Positions 8,948-17,939 are shown, counted from the first letter of the stretch. The stretch is 64,000 bases of DNA from Amycolatopsis mediterranei (GCF_026017845.1 NZ_CP100416.1:1568228-1632227), one strand, 5' to 3'. The notes: generated from the letters alone by a model not told the origin. Numbers and translations are program-made.

Positions 8948-8976
8948 GCGGGGTGGGCCTGCCGGGCTCACCCCGC
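8948..8976 (+). terminator. Terminator of the ABC exporter operon
   Basis: GCGGGGTG (8948-8955) pairs with CACCCCGC (8969-8976), starting 7 bp after the permease stop codon. Confidence 0.6.
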
Positions 8977-8989
8977 ATCGCGGGATCAT

Positions 8990-9010
8990 CGAAATTTTCC
9001 GAAAGTTATT
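8990..9010. promoter_or_regulatory. Tandem CGAAA repeats upstream of the xylanase
   Basis: Two adjacent copies, CGAAATTTTC (8990-8999) and CGAAAGTTAT (9000-9009), lie about 75 bp before the xylanase start in an otherwise GC-rich stretch. Promoters of actinomycete xylanase genes often contain CGAAA/TTTCG boxes, so this is a candidate control element. The match to that class is from memory and needs a motif search. Confidence 0.4.
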
Positions 9011-9082
9011 GCCCGACCAGGGGAACCACTCGCATGCTTTTGGCCATCCTGGCTCGCCTGCCAGCCTCGACGAGGAGGAAGC

Positions 9083-9748
9083 ATGCTCACCAAGAAACGC
9101 GGCCGCAGCAGGATGTTCGCCGGCGGCGCCGTCCTTGCGCTGATCGCCGCATTCCTGCCCGGAACCGCCTGGGCCGACACCGTCATCACGACCAACCAGA
9201 CCGGCAACAACAACGGGTACTACTACTCGTTCTGGTCCGCCGGTGGCGGCTCGGTCTCCATGACGCTCGGGTCCGGCGGGAACTACCGGACGAACTGGAG
9301 CAACGTCAACAACTTCGTCGCCGGCAAGGGCTGGAGCAACGGCAGCCGGCGGAACGTGAACTACTCCGGCAGCTTCAACCCCTCCGGCAACAGCTACCTG
9401 TCGCTCTACGGCTGGACGTCCAACCCGCTCGTCGAGTACTACATCGTCGACAACTGGGGCAGCTGGCGGCCGACCGGGACGTACAAGGGCACCGTGACCA
9501 GCGACGGCGGCACGTACGACATCTACCAGACGACCCGCTACAACGCGCCGTCCGTCGAGGGCAACAAGACGTTCAACCAGTACTGGAGCGTGCGCCAGCA
9601 GCGGCGGACCGGCGGCACCATCACCACCGGCAACCACTTCGACGCGTGGGGCCGGGCCGGCATGCACCTCGGCAGCTTCAACTACTACATGATCCTCGCG
9701 ACCGAGGGGTACCAGAGCAGCGGCAACTCCAACCTGACGGTGGGCTGA
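9083..9748 (+). CDS. Secreted endo-1,4-beta-xylanase, GH11
   Basis: A 221-residue enzyme that cleaves the xylan backbone outside the cell. A signal peptide (KKRGRSR, then a hydrophobic core ending at AWA-D, about residues 1-31) is followed by a single GH11 jelly-roll of about 190 residues. The catalytic glutamates appear in [13 protein letters not shown] (nucleophile) and [11 protein letters not shown] (acid/base). FNQYWSVRQ and [12 protein letters not shown] are also diagnostic. No carbohydrate-binding module follows, unlike many actinomycete homologues. GAGGAGGAAGC lies just before the ATG. The CE4 esterase starts 2 bp after its stop codon, so the two form an operon. Confidence 0.97.
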   Translation: MLTKKRGRSRMFAGGAVLALIAAFLPGTAWADTVITTNQTGNNNGYYYSFWSAGGGSVSMTLGSGGNYRTNWSNVNNFVAGKGWSNGSRRNVNYSGSFNPSGNSYLSLYGWTSNPLVEYYIVDNWGSWRPTGTYKGTVTSDGGTYDIYQTTRYNAPSVEGNKTFNQYWSVRQQRRTGGTITTGNHFDAWGRAGMHLGSFNYYMILATEGYQSSGNSNLTVG

Positions 9749-9750
9749 CC

Positions 9751-10413
9751 ATGCGCGCGTGGAGCACTTTGCTGGCGACGGCGGCCATCGCCGTGGCGAG
9801 CGCCGTCGCCGTCACCCCGGCGCAAGCCGCGACGTGCAACGGGTACGTGGGCCTGACCTTCGACGACGGGCCGTCGAACGCCCACACCCCGGCCATCCTG
9901 AACGCGTTGCGGCAGAACGGGTTACGGGCCACGATGTTCAACGAGGGCCAGTACGCGGCCGCGTACCCGGCCCAGGTCCGAGCGGAGGTGAGCGCGGGGA
10001 TGTGGGTCGGCAACCACAGTTACACGCACCCGCACCTCACCCAGCTGAGCCAGGCGCAGGTGGATTCCGAGATTTCCCGGACCCAGCAGGCGATCGCGGC
10101 CGCCGGCGGTGGCACACCCCGGCTGTTCCGCCCGCCGTACGGGGAAACGAACGCGACGGTCCAGTCGGTGGAGTCGAAGTACGGCCTCCGCCAGATCATC
10201 TGGGACGTCGACTCGGGAGACTGGAACAACGCCAGCGTCGACGCGATCGTCGCGGCCAACGCCCGGCTCACGAACGGCCAGGTCATCCTGATGCACGAAT
10301 GGCCGGCCAACACCCTGTCCGCGATCCCGCGCATCGCCCAGACGCTCGCCGGCCGCGGGCTCTGCGCCGGGATGATCTCACCGCAGACGGGGCGGGCGGT
10401 CGCCCCGGGCTGA
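9751..10413 (+). CDS. Secreted polysaccharide deacetylase/acetylxylan esterase, CE4
   Basis: A 220-residue secreted enzyme with a signal peptide ending near AQAA (residue 27) and one NodB/CE4 domain. All five family motifs are visible: LTFDDGPS, NHSYTHPHL (metal-binding histidines), RPPYGETNA, DVDSGDW and VILMHEW. CE4 enzymes remove acetyl groups from xylan, chitin or peptidoglycan. The position directly behind a GH11 xylanase argues for acetylxylan esterase, as in the known Streptomyces xylanase-axeA arrangement. The gap is 2 bp and a strong hairpin follows, so this ends the operon. Confidence 0.95.
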   Translation: MRAWSTLLATAAIAVASAVAVTPAQAATCNGYVGLTFDDGPSNAHTPAILNALRQNGLRATMFNEGQYAAAYPAQVRAEVSAGMWVGNHSYTHPHLTQLSQAQVDSEISRTQQAIAAAGGGTPRLFRPPYGETNATVQSVESKYGLRQIIWDVDSGDWNNASVDAIVAANARLTNGQVILMHEWPANTLSAIPRIAQTLAGRGLCAGMISPQTGRAVAPG

Positions 10414-10423
10414 CGGTGCGGGA

Positions 10424-10456
10424 GGTGGCGCGGCGGTTGCACCCCGCCGCGCCACC
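10424..10456 (+). terminator. Strong terminator after the xylanase-esterase operon
   Basis: A perfect 13-bp GC-rich stem: GGTGGCGCGGCGG (10424-10436) pairs with its complement (10444-10456) around a 7-nt loop. Confidence 0.8.
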
Positions 10457-10615
10457 ATCCGACCCTCCACAGTGGATTTCCCAGCCGCCGGCCAAGGCAA
10501 GGCGCCGGTTAACTCGGACATTTCACCGGCCCGGTGACGGCCGGTCGGGTGCCGTTCCCGCAGCGTTCACTTCGGTCGCCCGCACCCGTCATTTGCGGTG
10601 CCTAAGTTTCTTCGC

Positions 10616-11530
10616 GTGGACGCACCCTTGGCTGTGAGAGCGCGCGGGATCACCAAGTGCTTCGGTGACGTCGTCGCGCTCGACGGCATCGACTTCGACG
10701 TCGCCCCCGGGCGGATCCACGGCCTGGCCGGCCCGAACGGTGCCGGCAAGACGACGCTGCTCGGCCTGCTGCTGAGCCTGGCCGTCGCCGACGAAGGGCG
10801 GCTGGAAATCCTCGGGACGCCGGTCGGCCGGGCGCTCGCCGCTCCCGCCGGGGTCGCGGGGTTCGTGGACGGGCCGGGTCTCTACCCGTCGCTCACCGCG
10901 CGGCAGAACCTGACCGCACTGGCCAAGCTGGGCGGTCACCCCGTCGGCGACGTCCTCGAGGAGGTCGGGCTCGCCGACGTCGCCGACGACCGGGTGCGCG
11001 GCTTTTCCCTCGGCATGCGCCAGCGGCTCGGCCTGGCGGCGGCCCTGCTCACCTCGCCCCGGCTGCTGGTGCTCGACGAGCCGGCCAACGGCCTGGACCC
11101 GGCGGGCAAGCAGCACGTCCACGGCGTCCTGGCACGGCTGGCGGCGGCCGGCACGGCGGTGGTGCTGTCCAGCCACCGGATGGACGACCTCGAGGCGCTG
11201 TGCGCGGAGGTGACGATCCTCGCGACCGGCCGGGTGGTCTTCACCGGCCCGCTGGCCAAGCTGTCCGCGGAGAGCGGCGAGCTGGCCTACCGGCTGCGGA
11301 CCTCCGACCCGGCCGCCGCCCGCCGGGTGATCGAACAGACGCGGGGGATCCGGCTCGTCGAGGCGCCGCGGGAGGCCGAGGGCGTGGTCGTGCGCGCGCT
11401 CGTGCCCGCGCTGGACGAACTGGTGCTGCGGCTGGGGCGGGACGGTGTCGCGGTGCGCGAGCTCGCGCCCGTGGTGTCGCCCCTGGAAGCGGCGTTCCTC
11501 GCGCTGACCGGGCAGGAGGCCACCCGATGA
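10616..11530 (+). CDS. ABC-2 type transporter ATP-binding protein
   Basis: About 304 residues with Walker A GPNGAGKTT, signature SLGMRQRLGLAAAL, Walker B LLVLDEPANGLDP and switch histidine VVLSSHRMDD. A C-terminal DUF4162-like tail follows. This is a drug- or lipid-exporter type ATPase of the DrrA/CcmA group. The GTG at 10616 is favoured: a TAAGTT box at 10603-10608 lies 7 nt before it and suggests a leaderless message, while an in-frame GTG at 10598 would put that box inside the gene. It overlaps the permease gene by 4 bp (ATGA). Confidence 0.92.
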   Translation: MDAPLAVRARGITKCFGDVVALDGIDFDVAPGRIHGLAGPNGAGKTTLLGLLLSLAVADEGRLEILGTPVGRALAAPAGVAGFVDGPGLYPSLTARQNLTALAKLGGHPVGDVLEEVGLADVADDRVRGFSLGMRQRLGLAAALLTSPRLLVLDEPANGLDPAGKQHVHGVLARLAAAGTAVVLSSHRMDDLEALCAEVTILATGRVVFTGPLAKLSAESGELAYRLRTSDPAAARRVIEQTRGIRLVEAPREAEGVVVRALVPALDELVLRLGRDGVAVRELAPVVSPLEAAFLALTGQEATR

Positions 11531-12864
11531 CCGCGACCGTCGCCGTCCCCGCCCGTCCGGTTCCCCTTGCGCGCACCTACCGCTTCGAGCTCGTCAAGCT
11601 CTTCTCCACCTGGCGCATCCGCCTGCTCGTGCTGGCCTGCTGGCTCGCTCCGGCGATCTTCGTCGCCGCCGTGAGCGAACAAAGCTCGCTGCCCGTCGAC
11701 ACCCTCTTCGGCCGCTGGATGAACGCCACCGGGTGGGCCGGCCCGCTCGTCATGCTCGGCTTCGCCGGCACCTACGCGCTTCCCCTCCTCACCTCCGTCG
11801 TCGCCGGGGACGTGTTCGCCGCCGAGGACCGGCTGGGTACCTGGCGGCACCTGCTCGTGGCCGTCCGGTCCAAGAGCCGGCTCTTCGCCGCGAAAGCGCT
11901 GGCCAGCCTGACCGTCCTGCTCGTGCTGGTCGCCGGGATGGCCGTCTCCAGCACCGCCGGCGGCCTGCTCACCGCCGGGAACCGCGCCCTCGTCGGCTTC
12001 GACGGGCACCTGCTCGCTCCCGGCGACGCGGCCACCGGCGTGCTCCTCGCCTGGGTGAGCGTGCTCGCTCCGACCCTGGCCCTCGCCGCGCTCGGGCTGC
12101 TCGGGTCCGTCCTCTGGGGACGGTCGCCGATGGGCCTGCTCCTGCCCGCCGTCGCCGCCCTCGCCATGGCGCTCGCCCAGCTGCTGCCACTGCCCGTCGC
12201 CGTGCGGCTCGCCCTGCCCAGCTACGCCTTCATCGCGTGGAACGGTCTCTTCACCAGCCCCGCGCAGCTCGGGCCGCTGCTCGTCGCGGCCGGTGTCAGC
12301 CTGGCCTGGGCCGTGGCCGCGACGACGCCGGCGTACCTGCTGTTCGTGCGCCGCGACTTCACCAACGCCGCCCACGAAGGCTCCGGACGCCGGGCGCTCG
12401 CCGCCGTGCCGCTGGTCGTGCTCTTCGGCGCCACCGCCGCGATCGTCGCCGTGGCGACACCCGCGCTGGGCTCCGGGATCACCCAAAACAAGGTGCAGCA
12501 GTCGGTCGCCACCGCGTTCGCGCACCTCTACCGCCTGCAGACCGGGCAGCTGCACCGCCCCGACGTCACCGAAGCGGAGCTGGCGGCCACGGCCGCGTGC
12601 ACCAAGGGCGACGGCCTGGTCGCCGCCGACGGACCCGGCAACGACTGGCGGTGCGTCGTCACCTGGCACCTGCCCGGCGTCGCGGCCACCGGATCGGCGA
12701 TCTACCAGCTGGACGTCACCGCGGACGGGCGGTACGTCGCCGACGGCGACGGCCCGAAGGAAGTCAACGGCTACTTCCAGGTGCGGACCCCCGAGGGAGA
12801 CCAACCCAACCCGCTCTGGCAGTTCGACGCGAACGTCGAGCTGCTTCCCACCACGAAGGGATGA
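11527..12864 (+). CDS. ABC-2 permease with extracytoplasmic C-terminal domain
   Basis: A 445-residue integral membrane protein. Six or more helices fill residues about 25-310, for example LVMLGFAGTYALPLLTSVVAG and LLLPAVAALAMALAQLLPLP. A further helix near 300-325 (VPLVVLFGATAAIVAVATPAL) leads into about 120 non-membrane residues. These contain two cysteines (AACTKGDG and WRCVVTW), suggesting a disulfide-bonded extracytoplasmic domain. Ordinary ABC-2 permeases lack such an extension. It is coupled by ATGA to the ATPase and lies next to the secreted phosphoesterase, so the three probably form one unit. Confidence 0.88.
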   Translation: MTATVAVPARPVPLARTYRFELVKLFSTWRIRLLVLACWLAPAIFVAAVSEQSSLPVDTLFGRWMNATGWAGPLVMLGFAGTYALPLLTSVVAGDVFAAEDRLGTWRHLLVAVRSKSRLFAAKALASLTVLLVLVAGMAVSSTAGGLLTAGNRALVGFDGHLLAPGDAATGVLLAWVSVLAPTLALAALGLLGSVLWGRSPMGLLLPAVAALAMALAQLLPLPVAVRLALPSYAFIAWNGLFTSPAQLGPLLVAAGVSLAWAVAATTPAYLLFVRRDFTNAAHEGSGRRALAAVPLVVLFGATAAIVAVATPALGSGITQNKVQQSVATAFAHLYRLQTGQLHRPDVTEAELAATAACTKGDGLVAADGPGNDWRCVVTWHLPGVAATGSAIYQLDVTADGRYVADGDGPKEVNGYFQVRTPEGDQPNPLWQFDANVELLPTTKG

Positions 12865-12869
12865 GTCCG

Positions 12870-15614
12870 ATGCAGGTAACACGCCGCAGACGGCGTGCCG
12901 GGAAAAGCCGGCTGGGCGGCCATCGGCTGCGCTACGCCACCGCCGGCTCCGCCACGCTCGTGCTCATCGCCACCGGCACCGGTGCCGGCGTCGCGTCGAC
13001 CGCGCAGTTCGGCCAGGACCAGGTCGGCCAGGTCACCGAGAACGGCCAGGTCGTCTCGGCCGACCAGTACCTCAAGCCGATCGGCGATCGGCTGGTCGTG
13101 AACAACGGCAAGATCATGGCGTCCGCGGTCAGCCCCGACGGCGCCCACCTCGCCGCGCTGACCGCCGACGGCGGGATCGCGCTGACCATCGTCGACCTGA
13201 AGAGCTGGAAGGTGCAGCAGCTCGTCGGCAACTCGGCGACGGCGAACCTGCGCATCGCCGGCAACGACGTCGGACAGGAAGGTCCGTCGTACTCCCCGGA
13301 CGGCAAGAGCCTGTGGCTAGCGCAGACCGACGGCTACACCAAGTTCACGGTGAACCCGGACGGCACGGTCGCCGCGCCGGCGTCGGTGAAGATCCCGGCG
13401 GACGGCACCAAGCACGCGCTGGTGGCCCAGGCCGTCTTCTCGCCCGACGGCGCGACCGTGTACTCCGCGGTCAACGGCCAGAACCGCGTCGTCGCCCTCG
13501 ACGCGGCGACCGGCGCGATCAAGCAGAGCTGGGCCACCGGCAACGCCCCGCGTGACCTGGTCCGCGTCGGCACCAAGCTGTACGTCAGCAACGAAGGCGG
13601 CCACGCGGCGAAGCCGGGCGAGCCGACGCTGAACTCGTACGACACCCAGGTGCCGGCCAGCCAGTTCACCGGCGCCACCACCAGCGGCACGGTCAGCGTC
13701 ATCGACCTCGCGAACGCGGCCGCCGCGCCGAAGAGCATCGACGTCGGCCTGCACCCGACCGCGGTGTACTTCAAGAACGGCGCGCTGTTCGTCACGAACA
13801 CCGCGAGCAACAGCGTCTCCGTCATCGACACCGGCCGCGACCAGGTCGTCCAGACCATCGCGACCCAGCCGTGGCCGCAGGCCTCGGTCGGGTACGAGCC
13901 GGACGGCGTGACGCTGACCGACGACGGCCACCTGCTGGTGACGCTCGGCCGCGCCAACGCGGTCGCCGTCTACCGCTACTGGTGGGCGCAGGCGCCGGTG
14001 AGCTACGTCGGCCTGCTGCCCACGGACTACTTCCCGACGGCGATCACCACGGTCGGCAAGGACGTCGTGGTCTCCAACACCCGCGGCATCGACGCCCGCC
14101 GTCCCACGACCGCGGCCGGGCACGGGACGCACGACACGACGTCGAGCGTGCAGAAGTTCCGGCTGCCGGACGACCGCGCGATCCGCGGCTACACCGGCCA
14201 GGTCTTCAAGCAGAACGGCTGGACGGACAACTCGGTCCAGGTGGCGCAGGACTACGGCCACCGCCGTCCGGTGCCGGTGCCCGCCCGGCTCGGCGACCCG
14301 TCGACGATCAAGCACGTTTTCCTGCTGGTCAAGGAAAACCGCACCTACGACCAGGTGTTCGGCGACGACACCCGCGGCCACGGCGACCCGGCCGTGACGC
14401 AGTTCGGCGAGAACGTCACGCCGAACCAGCACGCGCTGGAGCGCCAGTTCGGGTTGTACGACAACACCTACGACATCGGCACGAACTCCGCCGAGGGCCA
14501 CAACTGGCTCATGCAGGCCGACAACCCCGAATACACCGAATCGTCGGCGGGGGAGTACCTGCGCAGCTACGACACCGAGGACGACGCGCTCGGCCACCAG
14601 ACGTCGGGATTCCTCTGGACCGGCGCGCAGGCGGCCGGGAAGTCGGTGCGGGACTTCGGCGAATTCCAGCAGTTCCTGACCAAGCCGGCCGGCGCGAGCT
14701 GGCAGAACCTCTACTGCGACGCCAAGAACATGGCGGCCACCGGTCAGCCGACGGCCTACCCGCTGGTGTCGTCGTCGCCGATCCCGTCGCTGAACGACGT
14801 GTCGGTGCCGGGCTTCCCGAAGTTCGACACCTCGGTGCCGGACGTCTACCGCTACCAGATCTGGAAGGACGACTTCGAGAAGCACGGGCCGGCCAACCTG
14901 AACATGTTCTGGCTGTCCAGCGACCACACCGGCGGCCCGCCGAACGCGGCCGCCCAGGTCGCCGACAACGACCTCGCGGTCGGCAAGATCGTCGACGAGA
15001 TCTCGCACAGCCCGTACTGGAAGGACTCGGCGATCTTCGTCGTCGAGGACGACTCCCAGGCCGGTCTGGACCACGTCGACGGCCACCGGGCGCCGGTGCA
15101 GATCATCAGCCCGTACGCCCAGCACGGCGTCGTCGACAGCCACTACTACTCGCAGATCACGATGATCCGCACGATCGAGCAGATCCTCGGCGTCAAGCCG
15201 ATGAACCAGAAGGACAGCGCGGCGACGCCGATGAGCGCGGCGTTCACGCAGAAGCCGGACTACACGCCCTTCACGGCGCTCCCGAACCGGACGTCGTTGA
15301 CGGGCGGCCTGGCGACCCAGCCGTCCTGCGGTGCGGACACCCCGGCGCCGCCGAACCCGGCCGCCGCCCCGGTGCCGTCCTCGGCGGTGCCGTCGGACAA
15401 GCAGCACGTGGCGGCGCAGTGGCAGGAGTGGACGACGCACCAGCGGCTGACCGGCCCCGACGCGGTCGCCGACTTCGCCAACCCCGCGCAGATGAACCAC
15501 TTCACGTGGTACCAGACGCACGGGTGGCAACTGCCCTACCCGGGTGAGAACCAGGTGTACGCCCCGGAGCAGGTGCCGGGCGCGTACCTCCCGTCCGCGG
15601 AATCGGACGGCTGA
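12870..15614 (+). CDS. Secreted beta-propeller/phosphoesterase-family protein
   Basis: A large exported protein of about 914 residues. The start is arginine-rich (RRRRRAGKSRLGG) before a hydrophobic core, a Tat- or Sec-like signal. Residues about 70-450 hold YVTN/WD-like beta-propeller repeats (AVSPDGAHLAALT, AVFSPDGATVYSAVN, GTVSVIDL, NSVSVIDTGRDQVVQTI). Residues about 485-800 match the bacterial phosphoesterase fold (PF04185), beginning IKHVFLLVKENRTYDQVFGD and including VVEDDSQAGLDHVDGHRAP. The family includes phospholipase C and acid phosphatases; the substrate here is unknown. The ATG at 12870 has GAAGGG 9 nt upstream. The ATG at 12861 would overlap the permease stop but leaves no room for that site. 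Confidence 0.88.
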   Translation: MQVTRRRRRAGKSRLGGHRLRYATAGSATLVLIATGTGAGVASTAQFGQDQVGQVTENGQVVSADQYLKPIGDRLVVNNGKIMASAVSPDGAHLAALTADGGIALTIVDLKSWKVQQLVGNSATANLRIAGNDVGQEGPSYSPDGKSLWLAQTDGYTKFTVNPDGTVAAPASVKIPADGTKHALVAQAVFSPDGATVYSAVNGQNRVVALDAATGAIKQSWATGNAPRDLVRVGTKLYVSNEGGHAAKPGEPTLNSYDTQVPASQFTGATTSGTVSVIDLANAAAAPKSIDVGLHPTAVYFKNGALFVTNTASNSVSVIDTGRDQVVQTIATQPWPQASVGYEPDGVTLTDDGHLLVTLGRANAVAVYRYWWAQAPVSYVGLLPTDYFPTAITTVGKDVVVSNTRGIDARRPTTAAGHGTHDTTSSVQKFRLPDDRAIRGYTGQVFKQNGWTDNSVQVAQDYGHRRPVPVPARLGDPSTIKHVFLLVKENRTYDQVFGDDTRGHGDPAVTQFGENVTPNQHALERQFGLYDNTYDIGTNSAEGHNWLMQADNPEYTESSAGEYLRSYDTEDDALGHQTSGFLWTGAQAAGKSVRDFGEFQQFLTKPAGASWQNLYCDAKNMAATGQPTAYPLVSSSPIPSLNDVSVPGFPKFDTSVPDVYRYQIWKDDFEKHGPANLNMFWLSSDHTGGPPNAAAQVADNDLAVGKIVDEISHSPYWKDSAIFVVEDDSQAGLDHVDGHRAPVQIISPYAQHGVVDSHYYSQITMIRTIEQILGVKPMNQKDSAATPMSAAFTQKPDYTPFTALPNRTSLTGGLATQPSCGADTPAPPNPAAAPVPSSAVPSDKQHVAAQWQEWTTHQRLTGPDAVADFANPAQMNHFTWYQTHGWQLPYPGENQVYAPEQVPGAYLPSAESDG

Positions 15615-15621
15615 CCCGGAC

Positions 15622-15650
15622 GCCGGGAGGCTCCGCGCGAGCCTCCCGGC
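15622..15650 (+). terminator. Terminator after the exporter-phosphoesterase operon
   Basis: A perfect 11-bp stem (GCCGGGAGGCT, 15622-15632, with its complement at 15640-15650) and a 7-nt loop, followed by TTCATT. It starts 8 bp after the stop codon. Confidence 0.85.
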
Positions 15651-16018
15651 TTCATTCACTGGCCGTAGCCCCCTCGGCGAGTGCCTTCTTTCTGAGTTCA
15701 GCCGCGCCCGGACATGGTCGGCGACATCGTGGTCGACGGCCCCCAGCCGCCCCGCGCGACGGCCGCGGCCACGGCGGTGCGGCCGGGTATTGGCTGGACG
15801 CGGCGGGTTTGCCGCGGCGGGTGGGCCCGGATGGGCGACCGCCCGGACCCGGTGGTGGTGAGCTTCACCCCGGCGACGTCACCGCCGGGTCCGGTGGCAG
15901 TGTTCGCGAGGTGAGCCGTGGTCGCGGGCGAGGTCCGGTCCGGCGACCCCGTCGGCCGAGCCGGGTGGTGCCGGGTCCGCAGCGGGCCGAACCGCGACCG
16001 AAGCCGCGGATCGAACGC
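15651..16018. other. 368-bp gap, no gene recognised
   Basis: The stretch lies between two convergent genes and is extremely GC-rich. A 66-codon open frame at 15714-15914 (+) has no ribosome binding site and low-complexity composition, so I do not call it. I see nothing else supportable here. Confidence 0.5.
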
Positions 16019-16624
16019 TCAGCGGGCCGGTCGCAGGTGGTCGGTGCGCCAGTGCCGTCCCCGCCGGGGTGTCCGCCAATGGCGTCCCCGCCACGGCCGC
16101 ACCGGACCACGCGCCGCCAGGAACGCCGGCTGGTGCTCCGCGAAACCCTCCGCCGTGAGGCTCATCAGCACCGGGTACCGGACCTCCCCGCGGCGCAGTT
16201 CCGTGTCCCGCGGGCGGCCCTCCTCGCGGAAGCCCAGCTCGCCGTGCAGCGCCAGCGAGGCGAAGTTGCTCCCGTTGATGCTGACCTCGCACTTGCGGTA
16301 GCGCTGCAGCTCGAACATGTACGCCAGCAGGACCCTGACCGCGTCGGCCGCGTAGCCGCAGCGGCGGTACTGGGTCCCGATGCCGATGCCGTAGCTGAAG
16401 TGGCCGCCGGCCGGGTCGGCCTGGATCCAGATCGACCCGACCAGCGTCCGGTTGTGCAGCGTCTCGATCGCGAAGTGGAAGTCGTCGCCCGCCGGGCCGC
16501 GGTGCGTCGCCCAGTGGCGGTAGCCGCCGATCTGCCGGTCCGACGCGCGGTCGAACCCGATCAGGGTGCGGTGATCCGCCGGGCGGACCTCCCGCAACCG
16601 CACCTTCCACCCCGCCCAGCTCAT
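16019..16624 (-). CDS. GNAT family N-acetyltransferase (RimJ/RimL-like)
   Basis: A 201-residue protein. The N-terminal part reads WKVRLREVRPADHRTLIGF. The acetyl-CoA site is in GIGIGTQYRRCGYAADAVRVLL, and the later NGSNFASLALHGELGFREEGR is the usual GNAT beta6-beta7 end. It is probably an acetyltransferase acting on an amine or protein N-terminus. The last 35 residues are odd: arginine- and tryptophan-rich with a near-repeat (RGRHWRTPRRGRHWRT), so the true stop may have been lost or the tail is lineage-specific. It is followed convergently by the 15651-16018 gap. Confidence 0.85.
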   Translation of the reverse strand: MSWAGWKVRLREVRPADHRTLIGFDRASDRQIGGYRHWATHRGPAGDDFHFAIETLHNRTLVGSIWIQADPAGGHFSYGIGIGTQYRRCGYAADAVRVLLAYMFELQRYRKCEVSINGSNFASLALHGELGFREEGRPRDTELRRGEVRYPVLMSLTAEGFAEHQPAFLAARGPVRPWRGRHWRTPRRGRHWRTDHLRPAR

Positions 16625-16646
16625 CGGCAGTGATGGTACAGCCCGA

Positions 16647-17216
16647 TCACCAGTAGCACTGCGTGGTCATGTCGTCGAGCCGGACGAACCGGGACGAGCC
16701 GTTCGCCCCGATGATCGCCTTGACGAACACCGGGTTGACGCCGTTGAGGTTCCACCGGGCCGTGTTGACCGCCTGGTACGCGCCGCTGCCGTTGAGCCAC
16801 GGGTAGGTGCCGGCCAGCAGGTGCCCGGAGGCGTCCCAGATCTCGATGCCGACCTGCGCTCCGCCCGCTGTCTGCAGGTAGAACTGCGACGCGCACTGGG
16901 CGTTGCCCGGCACCGAGTTCGTCGGCACCCAGAAGCCCTCGAAGGCCCAGCCGTCGGTGGCGAACAGCCAGCCGTTGTTGCGGCCGGACCGGGCGGTCCC
17001 GGCCCCGACGTCGAACCCGGCCGACGCGGCACCACCGGTCGCCACCAGCCACGACGACTGCGGGTTGACCTCGAACCCGTCCTGCACCTGCGACAGCGAG
17101 GCGTGGGCCACCCCGGACGTCACGGCCATCAGCGCGGCGGCCAGCACGGCGGCGACGGTGCCGCCACTCAGCTTGCGCAGTAGCCGGCTTCGTCCCCCGG
17201 AAAACGTTGCGGACAT
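16647..17216 (-). CDS. Secreted protein of unknown function
   Basis: A 189-residue exported protein. The signal peptide covers about residues 1-42 (LLRKLSGGTVAAVLAAALMAVTSG, ending AHAS). The mature part is rich in W, G, N and aromatic residues (GWLFATDGWAFEGFW; VGIEIWDASGHLLAGTYPW), suggesting a beta-sandwich or lectin-like fold. Two cysteines near the middle and end could form a disulfide. I do not recognise the family. GAGGGAGGG precedes the ATG. The upstream GNAT gene is on the same strand, 22 bp away, but there is no sign of shared function. Confidence 0.75.
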   Translation of the reverse strand: MSATFSGGRSRLLRKLSGGTVAAVLAAALMAVTSGVAHASLSQVQDGFEVNPQSSWLVATGGAASAGFDVGAGTARSGRNNGWLFATDGWAFEGFWVPTNSVPGNAQCASQFYLQTAGGAQVGIEIWDASGHLLAGTYPWLNGSGAYQAVNTARWNLNGVNPVFVKAIIGANGSSRFVRLDDMTTQCYW

Positions 17217-17324
17217 GTCGGTCCCTCCCTCGATTCGGAGCACTTTCGCCCCTCTGAGCACGCCGGGAGCAGCGGTGATACGTCCGGTAACGAGCAGGCC
17301 GGCCGGAGCGAAGGACAAGACACG

Positions 17325-17939
17325 ATGACCTTCATGCCTCTGCCGGACCGCGCCGCGAGCGACGGCTTCCCGCGCTGTCTGGCCGAGCTGGTCGAGTTGT
17401 GCCGGGTCCACCTGCCGGCCCGGACGGCCGAGACCGGCGAGGACGAGTGGGATCGACGCATCGTCCTGCGTAGCGCGCTGGGCTACCGGAACTCCGACTA
17501 CCCCGACCTCCCGGAGCCGTTCTTCGCCGCGCTCGTGCGCGCCGCGGTCCACGACCCGAATCCCAGCTTCAACCGGCAGTTCGTCGAGCCGCTGCGCAGC
17601 GTGTTCGGTGCCCGCCGGACGCAGGAAGCGCTCCTCGCAGTCCTCACGACCGGCACGAATCCGGAACGCGCCGGGGCGGCCCGCGCCTGGTACTGGGCCA
17701 CGCTCGAGCGGCTCGACGACCTCCAGGAGCGCTGGAACCGCGCCGCGCTGCGCGAGTTCGTCGCCAACGACGACCTCGACGTCCGCCGGTGCGTGCTGCC
17801 CGGCCTCACCCTCGACCCGGCTCGCTATCCCGCCGAACTGCGCCCGCTGGTCGCCGAGGCGGTGCACCTCGCGCGGACCCACCCCGACGACTACCTCGGG
17901 CACCGCGTCGAAATCCAGGTGGCCGTCCCGGAGGACTGA
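17325..17939 (+). CDS. Hypothetical soluble protein, alpha-helical
   Basis: A 204-residue protein without signal or membrane segments. Repeated helical stretches (FFAALVRAAVHDPNPSFNRQ; EALLAVLTTGTNPERAGAARAWYW; REFVANDDLDVRRCVLPGL) look like HEAT-type repeats. The VRRCVLPGL stretch recalls the ...VRRAALRAL pattern of such repeats. The function is unknown. It is divergent from the secreted protein at 16647-17216. The ATG lies shortly after AAGGACAAGAC. Confidence 0.7.
   Translation: MTFMPLPDRAASDGFPRCLAELVELCRVHLPARTAETGEDEWDRRIVLRSALGYRNSDYPDLPEPFFAALVRAAVHDPNPSFNRQFVEPLRSVFGARRTQEALLAVLTTGTNPERAGAARAWYWATLERLDDLQERWNRAALREFVANDDLDVRRCVLPGLTLDPARYPAELRPLVAEAVHLARTHPDDYLGHRVEIQVAVPED

Noticed and set aside
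5960..9667. A 1,235-codon open frame on the minus strand across the exporter genes
   Set aside because: It is antisense to two clear transporter genes and a xylanase and is dominated by R, G, A, H and D-rich runs with no domain.
15714..15914. A 66-codon plus-strand frame after the phosphoesterase
   Set aside because: It has no ribosome binding site, is low complexity, and follows a strong terminator.
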